From Paracoccaceae bacterium (GTDB lineage Bacteria; Pseudomonadota; Alphaproteobacteria; Rhodobacterales; Rhodobacteraceae): 8,167 nucleotides of DNA. Every line of letters starts with the position of its first letter. Within the stretch, counting starts at the first letter, position 1. Both the position numbers and the translations under genes were made by a program. The notes below the pieces were generated by a model. It made no database searches and was not told the origin of the DNA. It saw only the letters and a program-made list of their open reading frames with translations. The DNA lies in assembly GCA_007128995.1 (NCBI GenBank), contig SKWJ01000348.1, positions 1 through 8,167 on the forward strand. Reading direction: 5' to 3'. Positions 6,450-8,167 of the stretch are shown here, piece by piece.

Positions 6450-7628
6450 ATGGCGCAGACCACCCGCGAACAGGCACAGAGCTTGACCCGAGAAATAACT
6501 GACCTTGTCGAGACGCCGCTGGCTGATCCTTCCGCCAATGCGGTCATCCTTGACGAAGCATCACCCGAGCAGGCAGACGCGATCCGGGACCGGATGCGCG
6601 AAATCGACATGTCCCAGACCAGCACGATCATTGGCTTCGGATCTCGCGCACAGATGGATCTGCAGCAAATCAGCCAGGCGATGCTTGCGGATGTCCAGAA
6701 TAAGGATCTTGGCCCCGCGGGCGATGGCTTGCGTGAAATGGTCACGACCCTTCGCGGCTTTTCCGTGTCCGAACTGGACATGCGCCGCAAACCCAGCTGG
6801 TGGGAACGGCTGACTGGGAAAGTTGCGCCCATTGTCAGGTTCCAGGAACGCTTTGCGACAGTTCAGGGCCAGATCGACCGGATCACAAACCAGCTTCTGG
6901 GCCACGAAACAGCACTGTTGAAAGACATAAAAGCGCTGGACAAGCTCTACGAGAAAACTCTCGAATTCTATCACGAGCTTGCGCTTTACATCGCGGCGGG
7001 CGAAGCCCGAGTGAAAGAGTTGGATGCGACCGACATACCAGCTCGTGAAGCAGAAGTGGAAAGCGCTGAAGAGAGCGACAAGATCCTCAGAGCACAGGAA
7101 TTGCGCGATCTAAGGGCTGCCCGCGACGATCTTGAGCGGCGCGTGCACGATCTGAAGCTGACACGCCAGGTAACTATGCAATCGTTGCCCTCAATCCGTC
7201 TGGTGCAGGAAAATGACAAATCGCTGGTGACAAAGATCAACTCGACCTTGGTGAACACAGTCCCGCTATGGGAAACCCAGCTTGCGCAGGCATTGACGAT
7301 CCAACGCTCGCGCGAAGCTGCGGCATCCGTGCGCGCGGCCAATGACCTCACCAATGACTTGCTCACAGCCAATGCCGAAAACCTGCGTACCGCAAACCGT
7401 GAGATACGCGAAGAAGTGGAACGTGGCGTGTTCGATATCGACGCAATCAAGCAGGCGAATGAAACATTGATTGCCACGATCGAAGACAGCTTGGGAATTG
7501 CCGATGCAGGGCGTGCCCAACGCATTGTTGCCGAAGAGGAGCTTTCCAAGATGGAAGCTGAGCTTCGTAACTCACTAGCTTCGGCACGCGCGCAAGATGA
7601 AGCTGCGGCGCAACACATCAACAGCTGA
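6450..7628 (+). CDS. telA: TelA/KlaA toxic anion resistance family protein (392 aa)
   Basis: A member of the TelA/KlaA family, named for plasmid tellurite resistance. Chromosomal members are linked to envelope stress and resistance to some antimicrobials, but the mechanism is unclear. It has no signal peptide or membrane segment and is predicted to be a soluble, almost wholly helical protein with coiled-coil stretches. Core landmarks are the helix around QIDRITNQLLGHETALLKDI (141-160), LDKLYEKTLEFYHELALYI (163-181), LPSIRLVQENDKSLVTKINS (246-265), VPLWETQLAQALTIQ (271-285) and the RGVFDIDAIKQANETL segment (325-340). The length matches the family. AGAGGA six bases before the ATG fixes the start. 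It lies 59 bp after the xpaC-like gene and six bases before the DUF2927 gene, so it is probably the middle of an operon. Actual tellurite resistance is not shown by the sequence. Confidence 0.92.
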   Translation: MAQTTREQAQSLTREITDLVETPLADPSANAVILDEASPEQADAIRDRMREIDMSQTSTIIGFGSRAQMDLQQISQAMLADVQNKDLGPAGDGLREMVTTLRGFSVSELDMRRKPSWWERLTGKVAPIVRFQERFATVQGQIDRITNQLLGHETALLKDIKALDKLYEKTLEFYHELALYIAAGEARVKELDATDIPAREAEVESAEESDKILRAQELRDLRAARDDLERRVHDLKLTRQVTMQSLPSIRLVQENDKSLVTKINSTLVNTVPLWETQLAQALTIQRSREAAASVRAANDLTNDLLTANAENLRTANREIREEVERGVFDIDAIKQANETLIATIEDSLGIADAGRAQRIVAEEELSKMEAELRNSLASARAQDEAAAQHINS

Positions 7629-7634
7629 TCGACA

Positions 7635-8167
7635 ATGATCCGGGATATGCAGACCATACAGCATCACGTCGTTCAGCGCCTGACGCTGGCTCTTGGCTGC
7701 GTCATGGCCATCGGGGCCTGTGACGTTGCGCCCAGTGCGATTGAAGCGCCAGCCCAGGCAGGGCCTACCGCGCCGGTACCCAACCGGCCGCGCATCACAG
7801 AGCCACCGGCTCAGCGCGATAACATCTCAGCATATTTCAAATCGCTCGAAGCGCAAAGGCTAGGCAACGGCCTTTTGCGCCAGACCCGAAACCCGACGGA
7901 TCTTCCCTTCTCGGACCGCGACCTCGAAGAAGTCTTTGTTCAGATCGCGCTTTATGATGAGTATACCTTTGTTGGCAACAGGATCATCGAACGTGCGACG
8001 CCATCCAGCTTGCGGCGCTGGCAAGAGCCCGTGCGCATGGGGCTGGAATTCGGCGCGTCTGTGCCAGCAGCCACCCAGCGCAGCGATCGCGCGTTTGTTG
8101 CACGTTATGCCTCCCGACTTGGACGGCTGACGGGGCACCCCGTCACCTTGGCCGGGTCAGGCACGAA
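7635..8167 (+). CDS. DUF2927-type lipoprotein, 5' part (cut by window end)
   Basis: The frame starts six bases after the telA stop and stays open for 177 codons to the window edge, so the gene is incomplete here. The N-terminus has a short basic region, a hydrophobic stretch (about 16-27) and a lipobox-like AIGAC with the candidate lipidated Cys29. It is followed by Asp30, which in E. coli would favour retention in the inner membrane. A Pro/Ala-rich linker (31-60) leads to a folded domain starting near ISAYFKSLEAQRLGNGLLRQ, with FSDRDLEEVF, then RRWQEPVRMGLEFGA and VARYASRLGRLTGHPV. These resemble DUF2927 proteins of Rhodobacterales, of unknown function. No clear Shine-Dalgarno precedes the ATG at 7635; 7647 is an alternative, and coupling to telA is likely. 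Its place suggests a periplasmic partner of the TelA/XpaC pair. Confidence 0.75.
   Translation, partial: MIRDMQTIQHHVVQRLTLALGCVMAIGACDVAPSAIEAPAQAGPTAPVPNRPRITEPPAQRDNISAYFKSLEAQRLGNGLLRQTRNPTDLPFSDRDLEEVFVQIALYDEYTFVGNRIIERATPSSLRRWQEPVRMGLEFGASVPAATQRSDRAFVARYASRLGRLTGHPVTLAGSGT

Noticed and set aside
6986..7657. 223-codon minus-strand frame over the end of telA
   Set aside because: Its Ser/Arg/Ala-rich composition is what an antisense read of a helical, Glu/Leu-rich coding region gives; telA itself is certain.
1..8167. CRISPR arrays, tRNA or rRNA genes, insertion sequences, phage or toxin-antitoxin genes
   Set aside because: I looked on both strands for spaced repeats, transposase or integrase motifs and tRNA-like cloverleaf patterns and saw none.

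Overview
The window reads as ordinary chromosome of an alphaproteobacterium, most likely in the order Rhodobacterales. The reasons are the moderately high G+C, the codon use, the sequence style of HisB and HisH, and the XpaC-like / TelA / DUF2927 lipoprotein series, which I recall from Rhodobacteraceae genomes. This placement is from memory of the families, not from a search.

Layout, left to right. (1) A small membrane-anchored DUF1499 protein on the minus strand (105-572) is divergent from a PuuB-like FAD-dependent amine oxidoreductase on the plus strand (872-2188). About 300 bp without a convincing gene separate them. (2) Purine nucleoside phosphorylase deoD lies on the minus strand (2249-2968), convergent with the oxidoreductase and divergent from hisB. 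(3) hisB (3067-3654) and hisH (3661-4299) are only 6 bp apart and form a histidine-biosynthesis pair. The next plus-strand gene is not hisA but an RluB-type 23S rRNA pseudouridine synthase (4375-5286) with a long basic, probably disordered tail. (4) After a 150-bp gap that holds a possible promoter comes a plus-strand series: a 26-residue hydrophobic microprotein (5437-5517), an XpaC-family membrane protein (5521-6390), a TelA/KlaA toxic-anion-resistance family protein (6450-7628), and the 5' part of a DUF2927-type lipoprotein (7635 to the window edge).

The genes fall into separate jobs. deoD serves purine salvage. HisB acts at step six of histidine synthesis, and HisH is the glutaminase half of the HisHF enzyme of step five. 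RluB modifies 23S rRNA. The right-hand cluster is a probable cell-envelope operon with loosely defined function; its genes are tightly spaced and probably translated together. No mobile elements, CRISPR arrays, tRNA or rRNA genes were seen. The least described object is the microprotein ahead of xpaC. I found no clear evidence of a wholly new system.
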